Shown here in pieces: positions 24,428-34,356 of a DNA stretch of 64,000 bases (positions within the stretch are counted from its first letter, which is position 1; every line of letters begins with the position of its first letter). The position numbers and the translations under genes are program-made. Under the pieces are notes generated by a model that ran no database searches, was not told the DNA's origin, and was given only the letters and a program-made list of their open reading frames with translations. This stretch comes from Parelaphostrongylus tenuis (Eukaryota; Nematoda; Chromadorea; Rhabditida; Metastrongylidae), in the NCBI GenBank assembly GCA_019055375.1, contig JAHQIW010004552.1, forward strand, positions 22,438-86,437, read 5' to 3'.

Positions 24428-24643
24428 GTACGGGGAGTTTTCTTCTCTCCATGAACATCACGAAAAAATTTTGAATGAGTCTATTGCACAGTGGATACCA
24501 TTTCTCACCATTGCAATAATTTCAAAAATTGTGGAAAATAACGGTACGTATGCTCAAGTTCTAGAAATGGCAAAATTTATGCGTCACTTGCCAATGCACT
24601 TATTGTATGAGGAACAGGAAGCAATTTTACCGTTTATGAAGTA
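24428..24643 (+). CDS. Putative internal exon of an unknown gene
   Basis: An uninterrupted frame of about 72 codons with strongly protein-like composition: EKILNESIAQWIPFLTIAI, then GTYAQVLEMAKFMRHLPMHL, then EEQEAILPF. It runs straight into a consensus donor, AA|GTAAGAGC, at about 24644. The upstream acceptor was not found. A second open frame overlaps its 5' end, and a one-base change in the AAAAAA run near 24467 would join the two. I do not recognise the protein family. Confidence 0.4.
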
Positions 24644-25439
24644 AGAGCATAACCATTTTTGCCCATATCAAGACCTCGCCATTCTTTAGCACATCTTTCT
24701 TTTTCGCTGAGCTTTTCTTATATTACTTGCATGCATAGTTGATTACTCGCACCGTTTTTGAATACGTAATACTTGCCACGTCGTCATAATTGTAATGTTA
24801 CTGCGCCATAAATGCTTAGTACTCAACTATGAGGTTGAGGCAGCAACATATCGACAAAAACACGATTGACAAAACAATATGCTCTCCGTTCCTACTTTTC
24901 AAAAGCATCGAAAAGAGGAGAAAATGTTCAGGCAATTGTGTAAGTAAAAAGGATGCCTATTTTTTGAAAATGGTGAAGCAATGATACTGTGCCTATAGTT
25001 TTCCACTGAACCGTGACCTGGACTTTCTAGAAAGTACAATAATTACCTTCCAGAATGGCTACTTTGAAATCTAATTTGATATCGTGACGCGGCAGCATTT
25101 GGAATTGATGACAGTTCAAAGGGAATTCGTACACTGTTATTCTAAATCGCTCCCATCTACAGGCCTAGAGCCCTGCCTGTAGCGTATTTTGTGGCAGCAT
25201 CTTAAGTATCGAGGTCATACTTGAGTGCAACTATGTAGCGCATTCTACAGCATACTCATCTTTGCTAAAGCAGTCATTCCCTCTTTACACAGCACAAACG
25301 TGCACACGCTAATGTATTTCTCTCACCTATTACCGAATCCATATCACATCTGCATTAATGTCAAGACTATAAAATAGTTTCACTGGAATAATTAGCAGAA
25401 TCAGGACATGGCGTCTTCACAATATTTTTATCACTCACA

Positions 25440-25735
25440 ATTCTTTTCTTTAACCGCCTTCGGCGATGGCATGGTGTAATAAAATACCCAATGAGGTAGA
25501 GTGATTTGCAAAACTTCTGTGCCAGTTGGAACTCGAACCCATCCCACCTTTCATCCTATCCAGGGGCACGTTCCCGGACCGTTGCACTATTGACGCGCTC
25601 TCTGACACCACTCTTTCTATTCTACAACACATCTATCTGTTAGCAGCCAACTATCAACGGTCAGGCGTAAGTAGTTGCTATCGTCATTGAACACACTCGT
25701 ACACACAGATATTGGATATTGATGATCACACAGAT
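25440..25735 (-). repeat. tRNA-like short interspersed unit (copy C)
   Basis: Minus orientation. The 3' arm (reverse complement) 'ctttaaccgccttcgg' comes first; then the core, with the B-box complement 'ggaactcgaaccc' at about 25530; then the 5' arm 'acaacacatctatctgttag', which matches copies A and B. It is the first of five units inserted as a block into duplicated segment copy 1. Confidence 0.65.
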
Positions 25736-25739
25736 TTCT

Positions 25740-26020
25740 ATATTTGACAACCTTTAACGGTGACACTATGTAATTATACCCCTTGATGTAGAGTGGTGTG
25801 CATAGCTTTGAGTCAGGAGGGACTCAATTCATAGTTCTTCCTATTCGGGAACAAGTGCTAGAACAATTGCACAATCAAAGCCCGTCTTTACACCACTCTT
25901 TTTACGCTAAAGGCGGTAAAATAAAAGAATTCTCCGCTATCGGCATTGAACCCACTTGTGTTGACAAACATTGGGTATCGATAATCAGTCAGAATTCATT
26001 TTTATTTGACTGCCACTTGC
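25740..26020 (-). repeat. tRNA-like short interspersed unit (copy D)
   Basis: Opens with 'aacctttaacgg' and 'gtagagtggtgtg'; a decayed core follows, and 'tttacaccactc' closes the core frame. So the inverted pair GAGTGGTGT/ACACCACTC is retained although the tRNA-like core is eroded. The outer arm 'ttgggtatcgataatc' matches the 5' arm of copy B. Confidence 0.55.
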
Positions 26021-26024
26021 AGTG

Positions 26025-26158
26025 ATATGATGTTATAGTATACCCAATAAAGTGGAGTGATGTGCAGAAACATTTGCGTCAGCCGGGGTTCAAGCCCAGA
26101 TCGGCTGCCCCGATACACCGTCGACGGGTTGGCTGTTGGCAGACAACTCGTTATAGTG
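26025..26158 (-). repeat. tRNA-like short interspersed unit (copy E, truncated)
   Basis: Begins 'atacccaataaagtggagtg' and continues through 'tgcgtcagccggggttcaag', the reverse complement of the core tail and B box. It is followed by 5' arm sequence ('ataccgtcgacgg'-like in complement). It abuts copy F, which runs in the opposite direction. Confidence 0.5.
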
Positions 26159-26159
26159 T

Positions 26160-26325
26160 AAAAAAGAGTGCTGTGCAAAACGAGCGTCGGTGGTGCAACG
26201 GTTAGCATACGCTCCCGGAAAGAGTGAGATCAGAGCTGGAATCCCGGCTGACGCAAATGTTTCTGCACAGCACTCCACATTAATGGGTATACTATAACAT
26301 CATGTCAGTGCAAGTGGCAGTCAAA
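26160..26325 (+). repeat. tRNA-like short interspersed unit (copy F)
   Basis: GAGTGCTGTGCAAAA at about 26166 and TTTCTGCACAGCACTC at about 26260 frame a core with 'ggtggtgcaacggttagc' and 'ctggaatcccggctgacgca'. Relative to copy B both members of the inverted pair have changed in a compensatory way (GGTGT/ACACC to GCTGT/ACAGC), so pairing is kept. Confidence 0.65.
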
Positions 26326-26344
26326 TGAAATTGAATTCTAACTA

Positions 26345-26605
26345 AAAGAATTCTGTTCAACCATCATACCCAATATCTGTCAGTATGAGTGGTTTCAATG
26401 TTGATAGTGACTACCCACGCTATACCGTTGACGATTGGCTGCTGACGATAAATACGTTGAAGCCTAGAAAGAGCGGCGTTAAGACGCGCGTTGGTAGTGC
26501 AACGGTTCGAGAGCGCGCTCCAGGATCAGCTGAAATATGGGTTCGAGCCCCAGCTGACGCAAAAGTTTTACACCTCACCCTGCATCACTGGGTATATTTT
26601 TATCA
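26345..26605 (+). repeat. tRNA-like short interspersed unit (copy G)
   Basis: A complete unit: 5' arm 'tgttcaaccatcatacccaa'; core with 'ggtagtgcaacggttcgaga' and the B box 'gggttcgagcccc' at about 26538; then 'ttttacacctcaccctgc' and the 3' arm, 'cactgggtatatttt'. The duplicated segment resumes immediately after it. Confidence 0.65.
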
Positions 26606-28009
26606 ACATCGTTCGGCGGCATCTGCCTCATTGTGTAGAGTCTGCCTACATATCCAGAATTTGAATGCCGTTATGATAATGAAGCTCATTCAAAACAAAC
26701 AAGGAATTTGAATTTAGCTCTGAAGACGAGACATCACACTGCACTGTGTCTGCCAAATTGACTCCGGATTCGTCTGAAATTGGCTGGCTCTACCCATTCC
26801 AAAAAGCTGGCGATCTCATGTGACGAGGGCTTGTGACTGCCCTAGTACTGTTCATCAAAGATGCTTTTATGAATCCGTCATAGTAACATCGAAAGACATT
26901 CAGGAAGGAAGAAAACAACAATCAGACGTCATCCAGAGGAAAAGATCTCAGTCCACATATACAAAGACTTCAATGATGATTGCGAGAAAAGAATCGAAGT
27001 ACATAGTAGAAGATTTACTAGGGTCAATATAACCACTCATAATTGACACTGATAAAACTCCAGAAATCACTGAGGCAAACATCAAAAATAATCCTCAATA
27101 TCGCGACAACGAAACAACCTGCATCTTCTATATTTCTCTCCGAATTTCTAGCCAAGCAAATGTATGCAAAAGGAAAGGAAGGTTTATTGCATGGAACTAA
27201 GCGCTTATTGGATCGCATAGGCAAGCAGAAGACGCTAGGTTATTAATGTTGAGTCAGTGGAAGAAGAAAACGCGCTTCACCAGCTTAGTGACGGAAGTAT
27301 GTATGCCCACAGACAAGCGAGAGTCGTGAGAAGACAATGATAAACACAGTCACATCTTTTTGTTACAGCTTACTTTCTCTCCACTCATAAGCTATCATAT
27401 TTAAGCTCATAAGCTAAGGGTCGCATACCTATCATATTTGCAATGAGAATTAAGACGTTTTTTGGGCAGGAGCGATTGGTGGGCAAATCGAATAAATTTG
27501 CAATTGAAATGGAACTAGACATTGCATCACACGCAACAGCGCAAAATTGATAGCTGAGATACTCGTGATTCCTCAGCTATAGACAGAATCTTCAGCCACA
27601 ACGGAATTCCAGATCCGCCTTTTACTCTTATTTGAGGACCTAATAAACAGTACTATCTTTTTTGTTACAGATAATTATTTTCGCTTGTGAATACTCAAAC
27701 TCGCAAGGCACACTTCGAATTCTGACCCTTATTAGCTTTGCGTCCCAGAATTCACGTAGGCGTAGTTATAATCTTGTCCAGTCGCCGAACCCACTGCAGT
27801 GATTCTGGATAAATCTCGCCGTTTTGCTGCTTTGAGTTGATTAATAGTAATTGAGTAGCAGTTAATGTGTACAGAAAGGAAAAGGCGGACTCACTCATGA
27901 TATACACTCTATTTGACACTTTTAGCGTAAGGTGGCAGCGATTAATCGTTGTGATGGTGAATTTCTACCTTGATGCTTACAAAGCAGGTAAAGTCTTCTA
28001 GCAACCATG

Positions 28010-28760
28010 TTTTTTTTGTGTTTTCATATAATGATATTCTCATAAGGTTTGGCACTGAAGCAATAAACATTAAATTTGTTGATCACAAGTAATCAAAATT
28101 GCTACATAACACTATTCAAAGCAAGCCCCATCAGAATAAACACATTTCTGTCGTCTCCAAATCAATATCGCGCTCATAGGATTCGTTATGCTTGGTTTTG
28201 AAAAAGTTGCCAAACCTCGACGCAAATGATCGACATCTCCAAACTTTTTTTCGCCCGAGAAGTTCTGTGCCAACCGAGCGCGATAGTAGTGAGACGACGA
28301 CTAGCGATGATTATTTTGCCGATGTCCATTGACTTCGGACCCAGTTTGGTTAATTCGCTGAAAAATTCGTTGAGCAGCTGTGATGAGACGTCTATGGATA
28401 AATTTGGTACCAAAAGAATGCTCAGAAGATCTGCACTAAGCGGTGTCAATTTGCTGCTAGAGAGATGGCAAAAATATCTTTCAACTGATGATGACGCGTT
28501 TTTGACTGGTGTTAGGTCATCTAAATTATTTCTTGTTTGGTATTCATTGCTCTGATGCCAAAGCTTACGAGAAGACCTCATAGCTATTCCCAAGTCTTGT
28601 AGGAAACCATTTAGAAAGAAACCTCGATTTTGGTAAACGTTTTCCTTAAGCAGCTTTTGATTTACTTCGTGATAGAAGCTGAGATCGCTGTTCTGAACTA
28701 CCTGAATGTCCAAAAGATTCGTCGTCTCACGGTCCTTTTTCGCACTTTTCAATTGCCAGT
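28010..28760 (-). pseudogene. mariner transposase relic (catalytic half)
   Basis: The open frame at 28186-28752 aligns by pattern with the mariner catalytic domain: NLSIDVSSQLLNE sits where 'DNARPH...LNE' is expected, and ASRRLTTIALG where 'APSDYHLFRSL' is expected. Both catalytic aspartate sites are therefore altered. A shifted frame then gives LRRGLATFSKP and RRQKCVYSDGACFE before a stop, which is the typical C-terminus (W.KC....G.YF). The remainder to 28010 is 3' UTR-like. This is the longest open frame in the window but it encodes no active enzyme. Related ends lie at 44590-44900 and 37205-37440. Confidence 0.6.
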
Positions 28761-28829
28761 CTTTACTGATTCCTCTTTTACTGTGAATAGTGACGAAGTC
28801 TTAACAACACATTTTTGACGCTGCTTCGG

Positions 28830-29180
28830 AACGAACGGAGTCCCACTCGCACTACGAGCGGGCTTAGGTCTTCGAGCTCCCTTCAGCTAGGTGCCACTGA
28901 AAGTACACTGGTAAAATTTTGTTAGAAAGGAAAGTTGATCAGAAGAAGAAGTTAGTTAGAAGAAGTTTTAAGATGAAGTTAGTGAGTTAACGTTAGGAGT
29001 TAGTTAGAAAAGAATGTTTATCTTCCGCAGGTGATCTATTGCGCCAAATCAATTAAGTAGTTTATGAATTTTGTATGAATAAACCTACTTCTTCAATTGA
29101 TTTGGTTACCACGTTCTCGCCGTTGTTTAGTTTCCCTTGATTCGCTGCATTGGGCTGTTGTGTTGCAACATGTGACACTG
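28830..29180 (+). other. Possible solo LTR-like or UTR-like segment
   Basis: A purine-rich tract of GTTAG/AGAAG repeats (28920-29015) is followed by 'ccaaatcaatt' (29044-29054), an AATAAA signal at about 29077 and the inverse 'aattgatttgg' (about 29094-29104), which can form a hairpin around the signal. This could be an LTR retrotransposon remnant or a gene 3' end. No second LTR, primer-binding site or gag/pol was found. Confidence 0.2.
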
Positions 29181-29184
29181 AACT

Positions 29185-30550
29185 AATGATTCATGTCGAT
29201 AAGTTTAAATGAAGCTTCGATCTCGTTAAAAGAGATGGAAAGTTTGGATGCGTCTTCGATTTCCCAGGTGATCTTTGCCAGCGCAGCAGAGCTAAAGCAA
29301 AGTGTTGCTTTTGTATAGCCCCATATGAGAAATCTCCCAGGATTTGAATTTTCAAACCTGTTACCCACCAACGAATGTTCTATAGCACCATAGTTACTGA
29401 CGATTTTCTATTTTTTACAGCCTCGGTTATGAAAATCACAACTTCCATTCAAAGTGTTTGCAGCAGTTGACGACGCATCCTTGCTAGATATTCACCTTCA
29501 CTACTGAAGGTCAAGTGACGCAAGAGTGCGCTAGCAAAATTTCTCTGTTGTCTATTCAATGCAAAAGAAGCCCAGTGAGCTCTACTAGGTGTAAGAATTT
29601 GCACACGAATCTTGCTTCGAGGCATTTTTTAAAAGATCAAGCTATTGGACTGGCGGCATCCTGTTTCGCACATTCTACCTACGTAGCCATGATGTGTCCA
29701 GAAATTAGCCAGGGAGGTAGGCACAGAACAGGATGTTATTTGTTGTCCTCACTACATTCTCAACGCTCTTGAACGTTCCCCAAGCCGCCTGCTTTCTCAT
29801 GTTCAACCATGTATTTTAGTCGCTCAGCATTCTGACTTTTCGACTTGAATGGACTTATGTGGAGCTGGATATATTATTTCTGTTGAAGAAAAATGAGGTA
29901 TCAAACCTCTAAAAGATCACGTCTGTCAAATATGATACACGACTTGTGAAAACGATATGTTTGGTTTCTGAAAAGTCTTCTTACCAGATCGTAGTAGAGA
30001 AAATAAAAATACGTTTTACACGCAATTTGCTTCATTTGTTTAGCTGGGGCTCCCAGACGTCTTTTGGCTAAAATTTCACAAGTCTTCAGGTAGCCCAAAT
30101 CTTGAAGATTCTAGCGACTGATTGGTTTTTTATATAAGCTTTTCATAGAACGCTGTAAGAGCAAAATAAGTTTACTTCTTACGCCTGATTTGTTAACCCT
30201 CTGCTTGAACCGTCATAGGTGGTTTACTGGTGAGCTTCTAGCGAGCTATGGCAACAAGAATAAAATTGTTTTGCGCATTTGATTACTTTTTAATGAACAC
30301 AGCTTCTCTCTTATTCTGTCATACCCGTTCGATAACGCAGATTTCAACGACCTTAACGGCATGTGTGATTCATGGGAAAGATTCTTAGAGTGTCGTTACA
30401 GTTAAAAGAATATTGCGTTTAGCAGTCGGTGCGCACCGCACGCCACGTGTAAATTGCGCTCCGCAATCGACACTGCGCCGAGTGCGAAACTCAATTTTCT
30501 TTGGCTGTGAGAACGCGCTGAAACGTCCTTCTTCTTGAGAAACCAAGCAT
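29185..30550. other. No recognisable gene
   Basis: Short frames only (for example 29515-29772 plus); no motif seen. Confidence 0.45.
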
Positions 30551-30559
30551 AATATTAAA

Positions 30560-30860
30560 ATTACTGTGCTTGTGGCGCAGCAGTAAGAGATACACCGCGT
30601 CGCACACGAGGTCGTTCGATCTCGCGCTTATGGCTCACTAAGCCATCTATCCCTCCGAGGTAGGTAAGTTGGTACCAGACTTGTCTGGGAGGATAAGCAG
30701 TGCTGACTCTGTGCAGTGGGTGGCCATCGCGAGCCATTGTAAGGGCCAGATTTGCATTCAGTCACCTCAGGCAAAGCTGGAAGTCACAGACGATTGTATG
30801 GAGCATCCCTCAAGAATTAATCAACGTCGAGAGCTTTATGATTTTCTAGCATTATCATAA
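30560..30860 (+). repeat. tRNA-derived SINE
   Basis: Head: 'tgtggcgcagcagtaagaga' (A-box-like) and 'gaggtcgttcgatctcgc' (B-box-like), spaced as in a tRNA gene. The body contains 'taccagacttgtctgggagg' and ends near 'gatttttctagc'-type sequence. The open frame 30669-30860 lies entirely in the body and is not a gene. I believe this body is common in strongylid genomes, but that is from memory and needs a search. Confidence 0.6.
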
Positions 30861-30869
30861 AAATCGCTG

Positions 30870-32690
30870 AAATTGGTGCTATCGAATGGTCAGTGAAAGT
30901 GTGAATGAGAAACGCTGCACAGCTAAAACTGTTTGAGTGTAAAATTATCTTTATCTTTACACTATATTGAAAAAATTATTTCAGAAATAAAATGCACTCT
31001 TCAAATTCTCTAATTCAAGCTACCGCATATTTACTAGCGCGTCAAAAAAGAACAAAAAATACTTTTTTTTATATGGCAGATGGAGAAAAAACAGGGAGAA
31101 TACTTCTTCGGAGACGCATGTTACTCCGACCAACAATTAGCATAATGCCAATGTTTCAAGTTTTTTACTCAAATACGGTTGTCCCTCCACGCTCAAAATT
31201 CAAACTTAGCTATCGTGAAAGTTGGCGATGAGCTGGAGTAATACACACCATGCGTCATGATTTTTGATAAATTACTTGTTGTTTTCTAATTTCCTCTTAC
31301 TATGACGGTTCTTGGGTCTTGTGTAAAACTAAAAGGATCAAATGTAATGATTTCTATTGCGATATCTTCTGACGACAACTAGTGAACGAGGGCAATCACC
31401 GACAGTCAAGCTCTTCACAGAAAGAGGCCTAAACTTAATGGCGCAATTTTTTCACTGAAAGTCTACGGAAAGCATGGAGTCTCTACTCTCACACGGATGG
31501 AAAAAAATTGAAACATTGTTATTGTTAGTATGCGCTTGACTATTCGACGATCACCGTACGAAAGGTGGTGCAAGTGATATCTTCAACCATTGCACTTCTG
31601 GGGCTCCGTTTTTAGAACAACCCTCTAAGAAACGCTATAATTCTAATAGTACGACAGAAGAGCTAAACTTTCTGTTTGAAATATAATGCAGTATCAGGAG
31701 GTGAAAAAATGCTTGCATAGATTCTACTTTTCTCAAATTATGAAATTTTCAACATTTATTAGCATTTGACTATAATACATCATCTTAGACCTTATGAAGA
31801 TCTTCGCCTCTACCTTACTGATATCATTTAAAGTGCACAGAGTCACAACACTACCTTAACTCAGTATCGATGGTCGTTTTAGCCCTAATAATGCATCTTA
31901 CGATTTACTACTGAGTACATAGTTTCAAATCCAACATAACTTAAAATTAGCTATGGTTGGCTAGAATGTTCACATGCTCAAAAAAGCAAAGACAAGCCGA
32001 CCTTATAAAGTGCGTGCCCGATCAAGAAATGCAGTGTTTCGTGATGGGCAGGCACGAAGTTGTTGGCTCTTTGTACCGCTTTTGATAAAAAGCCACATCG
32101 CGTCGAGTTTCTACGCTGCTGTCAGCGTGGTCGGCCTGCAGATGGAACTTTTACTCATCGCTGTGTTGCCTCATCGATCAGAGTTTTATCGCCACATAGT
32201 GGATTCACAATTAGTGAGATGCGGAATATGTCAAAAGAAATTTTGAAATGACTCTCGTTGTGGATGGAATAAGGCCAAAGCAAGCACAAAACAATCGCGT
32301 TTTCTTTATTGATTGAGGCAACTACAAGAGGTTGTTGAAGTAAATTTACTCGATTAATACTTCGACACGTTTCTATTTCTTTAAGCTGGATAATTCGAGT
32401 GAACGTCCAGTGTCTTTCATCCTCGTAATATTGTTCTCCTTCGTTTCGTTCAGGTCGAATCTTCCGTGGTGGAGCAACGCTCAAATGAAAACTCCACACG
32501 GCGGATGCTCTCATATGCAAGACGATTATTGATGATAATGATTGCCCGCTGATACTATTTTGTTTTTCAACGAACAATCCACCCCTCATTAGACGATATC
32601 ACGATTTCAATTTTGAAATTCATTTATTCAAAAAAAAAACTTTGCGGGATATATCCACCTCTAACAACTTCGTCCTATTTGCTTGATAGA
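30870..32690. other. No recognisable gene
   Basis: Overlapping short frames (31974-32246 plus; 32155-32589 minus) are antisense to each other and show no domain. Confidence 0.4.
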
Positions 32691-32699
32691 CATGGAATA

Positions 32700-33130
32700 T
32701 GTTACTGATTTGTATCATCGAAGATTAGATTCAAACGCATTACTGAAGTAGGTGCTCTGCGCATTTGCTCAGTTGAATACTCTCAAGATGAATTTTTCTG
32801 TAGTCAGACTTGTCGGATATTTTTCAAATCCAATTCTCAAACAATTTTGTACTCCGCGATCTTATGCTCATGTCCGAGAATAGATACTGCTGCTTCAAAA
32901 TTTTCTCCGTTCTGTGTTTCAAACGAGCCTAGCGAGGTGTCTGATTTAGTTCTTCTTTTCTCGCCTAGATGTTTTTTTATACGGACACAGAGCAATCTTT
33001 CTGTTTCTCCGATGTATTCGTCACCGCACCGTTTCAAAAGATAATAATTAGTACCTGAGCTTATGCAATTGCTGTTCCAACCGTCGGAGAATATCGTGGT
33101 TTTTCGTGGTACATGGACGATACACAGATA
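32700..33130 (-). pseudogene. Penelope-like element fragment: GIY-YIG endonuclease domain
   Basis: The minus strand encodes, in order, a 'NCISSGTNYYLLKRCGDEYI' run, then GETERLLCVRIKKHLGE, and after a short gap a NFEAAVSILGHEHKIAEYK segment. This matches the GIY-YIG endonuclease module that sits C-terminal to the reverse transcriptase in Penelope-like elements: a Y..TC..C...YIGET core, then R...H. The tyrosine pair is present as NYY...EYIGET, and the R and H that follow are kept. Upstream frames toward 33600 are broken, and no reverse transcriptase motif was recognised. A dead 3' fragment, with a stop shortly after the domain. Confidence 0.7.
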
Positions 33131-33139
33131 ACTTACAGC

Positions 33140-34350
33140 CAGCTAAACAAGTACGGTTCCGGAGGGGATTCTGCTACATAGATCACATCCAAACAGTGAA
33201 GGGCCATTTGAGTTCGTTAGTAATATCGCATGTCCATTGTTTTAGTCCTTTACAGACTGTCAGGAAGTGATTGACAGGATCGAAATGAGCATACTATTGT
33301 TATCTCTCGCAGATCAGGGTATAGAGTCTTCGTAAGATATACGGACATTATATGGCACCTATCAAAACTGTGCAAATATGGCTTTTCCATCGATCTTCAC
33401 TATATTTCCAGAAAACGATGTTCGAGAAGGAAACATTGTGTTGTCCAGGTTAATCAGTGCTTCTGCACAGTTCATCAAGGCTGCTCGATTCTAACGGAAA
33501 AAGCATACGCACTGATAGACAATTCCTCCCAATCCTTCCTCGTGTAGATTGTTTCGTCGTCTTTCGAGAAGTACTAGGAAAGCAGGAACGATGACAACGA
33601 GCTGGCGAAAGACTGGGCTATGATTAAACGTAAAGACTGTCCACTTCATGGTGAATGCATGATTGAAGGTTAGGATAATACCACTGTCACGTCAGGAAAT
33701 GTGCCAACCACTCACACAGAGCTTTAACGGAGAGTGCGGCCACACTGCCGTAACACTATAAAGGCTATTCTATGATCATTAAACGATGATGACGTCCCAC
33801 ACTGTGTAAAATTGAGTATAAGCTCATGAATGCTCATTGGATTTGGATTGCTTGAGTAAGTCGAACAAAGCAAAGTTGTTATTCCAATCATGAAAGGTCA
33901 TAGCTACATAATTTGAAAGATATGGTAACCGTAGTGATCGAATAGGACACCCTTCAAATCACTTTTGTAGCTATTTTTCTGCCCAGTGCTTTCTCGCAGG
34001 TTGTGCCTTGGACGTCAGGAGCAATTGTAGCATAAGCAGATTCGAAGACTAAATATGGTATTACCTTCTTGATTTTGGGAGCTGATCCGCCTCTTTCTAA
34101 CTTGGTTGAAGTGAGAAGATACGCCTACTGTCCTATTATCCATCCTAATCACCGCTGCTCCGTACTAATCCTTTCATTTATTCTCTCGCGTAAACCTTTT
34201 CACAGAGACATAGATTATTAATTCCTTCAGGACGATAGTTATCGACAGCACAGTGCAGCTTACATGAGGGAGAAATTTTGTACAATTGATCAGTACTTCT
34301 TTTCTCCGTTTTAAAAAGAACACTTTAGGTTCTTTGTGCTACTCTGATAC
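33140..34350. other. No recognisable gene
   Basis: May contain unrecognisable upstream parts of the minus-strand Penelope-like element. Frames are broken and no reverse transcriptase box was found. Confidence 0.35.
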
Positions 34351-34356
34351 CCCATG

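Larger units (their letters stand above)
24690..28340. repeat. Diverged duplicated segment, copy 1
   Basis: Collinear with 41890-44900 over its whole length at roughly two-thirds identity by eye. Anchor pairs include 'aggcagcaacatatcgacaaa' (24838; 42012), 'tatagtttcact' (near 25372; 43112), 'acatcgaaagac/acatcgagcgac' (26886; 43452) and 'ccttttgttac' type strings (27355; 43930). The only large break is 25440-26605, where five tRNA-like units interrupt it. It ends in a mariner relic shared with copy 2. Several minus-strand reading frames are similar between the copies. Confidence 0.65.

Noticed and set aside
28186..28752. Candidate 188-residue host protein
   Set aside because: Pattern alignment places it over a mariner catalytic domain with both acidic motifs lost; kept as a mariner relic.
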